Source: Chloroflexia bacterium (GTDB lineage Bacteria; Chloroflexota; Chloroflexia; Thermomicrobiales; CFX8). From it: 32,119 bases of DNA. The position numbers and the translations under genes were made by a program. Below, piece by piece: positions 31,374 to 32,119 of this stretch. The stretch lies in assembly GCA_030431755.1 (NCBI GenBank), contig JAUIIK010000049.1:1-32119 (forward strand), written 5' to 3'. The notes under the pieces were generated by a model. It saw nothing but the letters and a program-made list of their open reading frames with translations, was not told the origin of the DNA and made no database searches. Numbering within the stretch: position 1 is the first letter of the stretch; every line of letters begins with the position of its first letter.

Positions 31374-32119
31374 ATGTCCACTGATCGATACGACAGCGCG
31401 CGGCTACGGGAACTCGATATCGCACACCACCTGCACCCAGTCTCAAATCTAAAGCAGGTCGCTGCCAACGGCCCGCTGGTGATGGTTCGGGGCGAGGGCA
31501 GCACACTCTGGGATGCGGACGGCAAGGAGTACATCGACGCCTTCGCCGGTCTCTGGAACATCAATGTCGGTCACGGCCGCAATGAGCTGGCAGAGGTTGC
31601 CGGCCAGCAGATCAACGAGATCGCCTACGGACCGACGTTCTTTGGCCTTGCAACACCTCCGCCAATCGAGCTAGCCGCAAAGCTCGCCGAGATGTATCCG
31701 GGCACGATAAACCATTTCCAATTCACCTCAGGCGGCGCTGAGTCCAACGAGACCGCGATGAAGATCGCCCGCTACTACTGGGCGCTCAAGGGGAAACCGG
31801 AGAAGGTCACGATCATCTCCCGGATGATGGCTTACCACGGCATTGCTATGGGCGCTTTGTCGGCAACCGGCATTCCCGGCTACTGGGCGAATTTTGGTCC
31901 CCGGCCTGGCGGCTTCGTGCATCTGATGGCCCCGTATAGCTACCGCAATGCTGACGATCCCGATGATGAGGAAGCGTTCGTTGACAAGCTCGTCGCAGAG
32001 CTCGAGGAGCTGATCGAACGCGAAGGCGCTGACACCATCGCGGCCATGATCGGTGAGCCGGTCCAGGGCGCGGGCGGCGTTGTGCCGCCGCCGCAGTCCT
32101 ACTGGCAGCGCGTCAAGGA
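31374..32119 (+). CDS. Aminotransferase class III (3' end outside window)
   Basis: This is the first 248 residues of a PLP-dependent class III aminotransferase, cut by the window end. ATG 31374 is preceded by GGGAGGA. The N-terminus HHLHPVSNLKQ resembles omega-amino acid/pyruvate transaminases. Motifs are GLWNINVGHGR, the cofactor-phosphate block FTSGGAESNETAMKIARYYW, MAYHGIAMGALSATG and GEPVQGAGGVVPP. The PLP lysine lies downstream of the window, so catalytic completeness cannot be checked. Such enzymes move amino groups from beta-alanine, putrescine, GABA or similar amines to pyruvate or 2-oxoglutarate. The neighbouring P1 peptidase, which in known members can release beta-amino acids, fits that idea, but the substrate is inferred only. 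Confidence 0.92.
   Translation, partial: MSTDRYDSARLRELDIAHHLHPVSNLKQVAANGPLVMVRGEGSTLWDADGKEYIDAFAGLWNINVGHGRNELAEVAGQQINEIAYGPTFFGLATPPPIELAAKLAEMYPGTINHFQFTSGGAESNETAMKIARYYWALKGKPEKVTIISRMMAYHGIAMGALSATGIPGYWANFGPRPGGFVHLMAPYSYRNADDPDDEEAFVDKLVAELEELIEREGADTIAAMIGEPVQGAGGVVPPPQSYWQRVK

Overview
The window is a GC-rich bacterial chromosome segment. It most resembles the phylum Chloroflexota, probably a relative of Thermomicrobia/Sphaerobacter. Supporting signs are Tat-exported lipoprotein binding proteins with long Asp/Glu/Thr spacers, an extracellular domain I associate with Chloroflexota (the CFQRRCLTYTP motif in the DUF192 protein), an F420-type luciferase-like oxidoreductase, DUF3891, PhoX and frequent GTG/TTG starts. 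The lineage is an inference from gene content; there is no rRNA or other phylogenetic marker here.

Region 1 (1-12561, all + strand) is a duplicated dipeptide/oligopeptide ABC-importer cluster framed by two CapA-like genes. The order is capA-like (5' end outside the window), binding protein 1, permease B1, permease C1, then a consensus promoter, binding proteins 2 and 3, permease B2, permease C2 and a second capA-like gene. No ATPase gene is present, so the transport ATPases must be encoded elsewhere. Each binding-protein gene is followed by a strong hairpin without a T-run, a plausible device for making more binding protein than permease.

Region 2 (12657-20562) is a set of small units: an SMP-30/gluconolactonase-like gene, rpiA on the - strand, an unrecognised protein with two ferredoxin-like repeats, a LytR-CpsA-Psr cell-wall ligase on the - strand, a DUF3891 gene, an MFS transporter and an F420-type oxidoreductase. 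A 373-base stretch without a convincing gene follows, holding terminator-like hairpins.

Region 3 (20563-25160) has phoX and the Fpg/MutM DNA glycosylase on the - strand, and a secreted two-domain protein ending in DUF192. A perfect 17-bp hairpin closes it.

Region 4 (25201-32119) concerns amino acids and peptides. Three tandem paralogous fold-type I aminotransferases form a tight - strand operon. Divergent from it lie a membrane-anchored HExxH metallopeptidase, a DmpA-like P1 peptidase 16 bases downstream of it, and a class III aminotransferase cut by the window end. Together with region 1 this suggests a cell that imports peptides, hydrolyses them and transaminates the products. That link is inferred from gene content; substrates cannot be read from the sequence.
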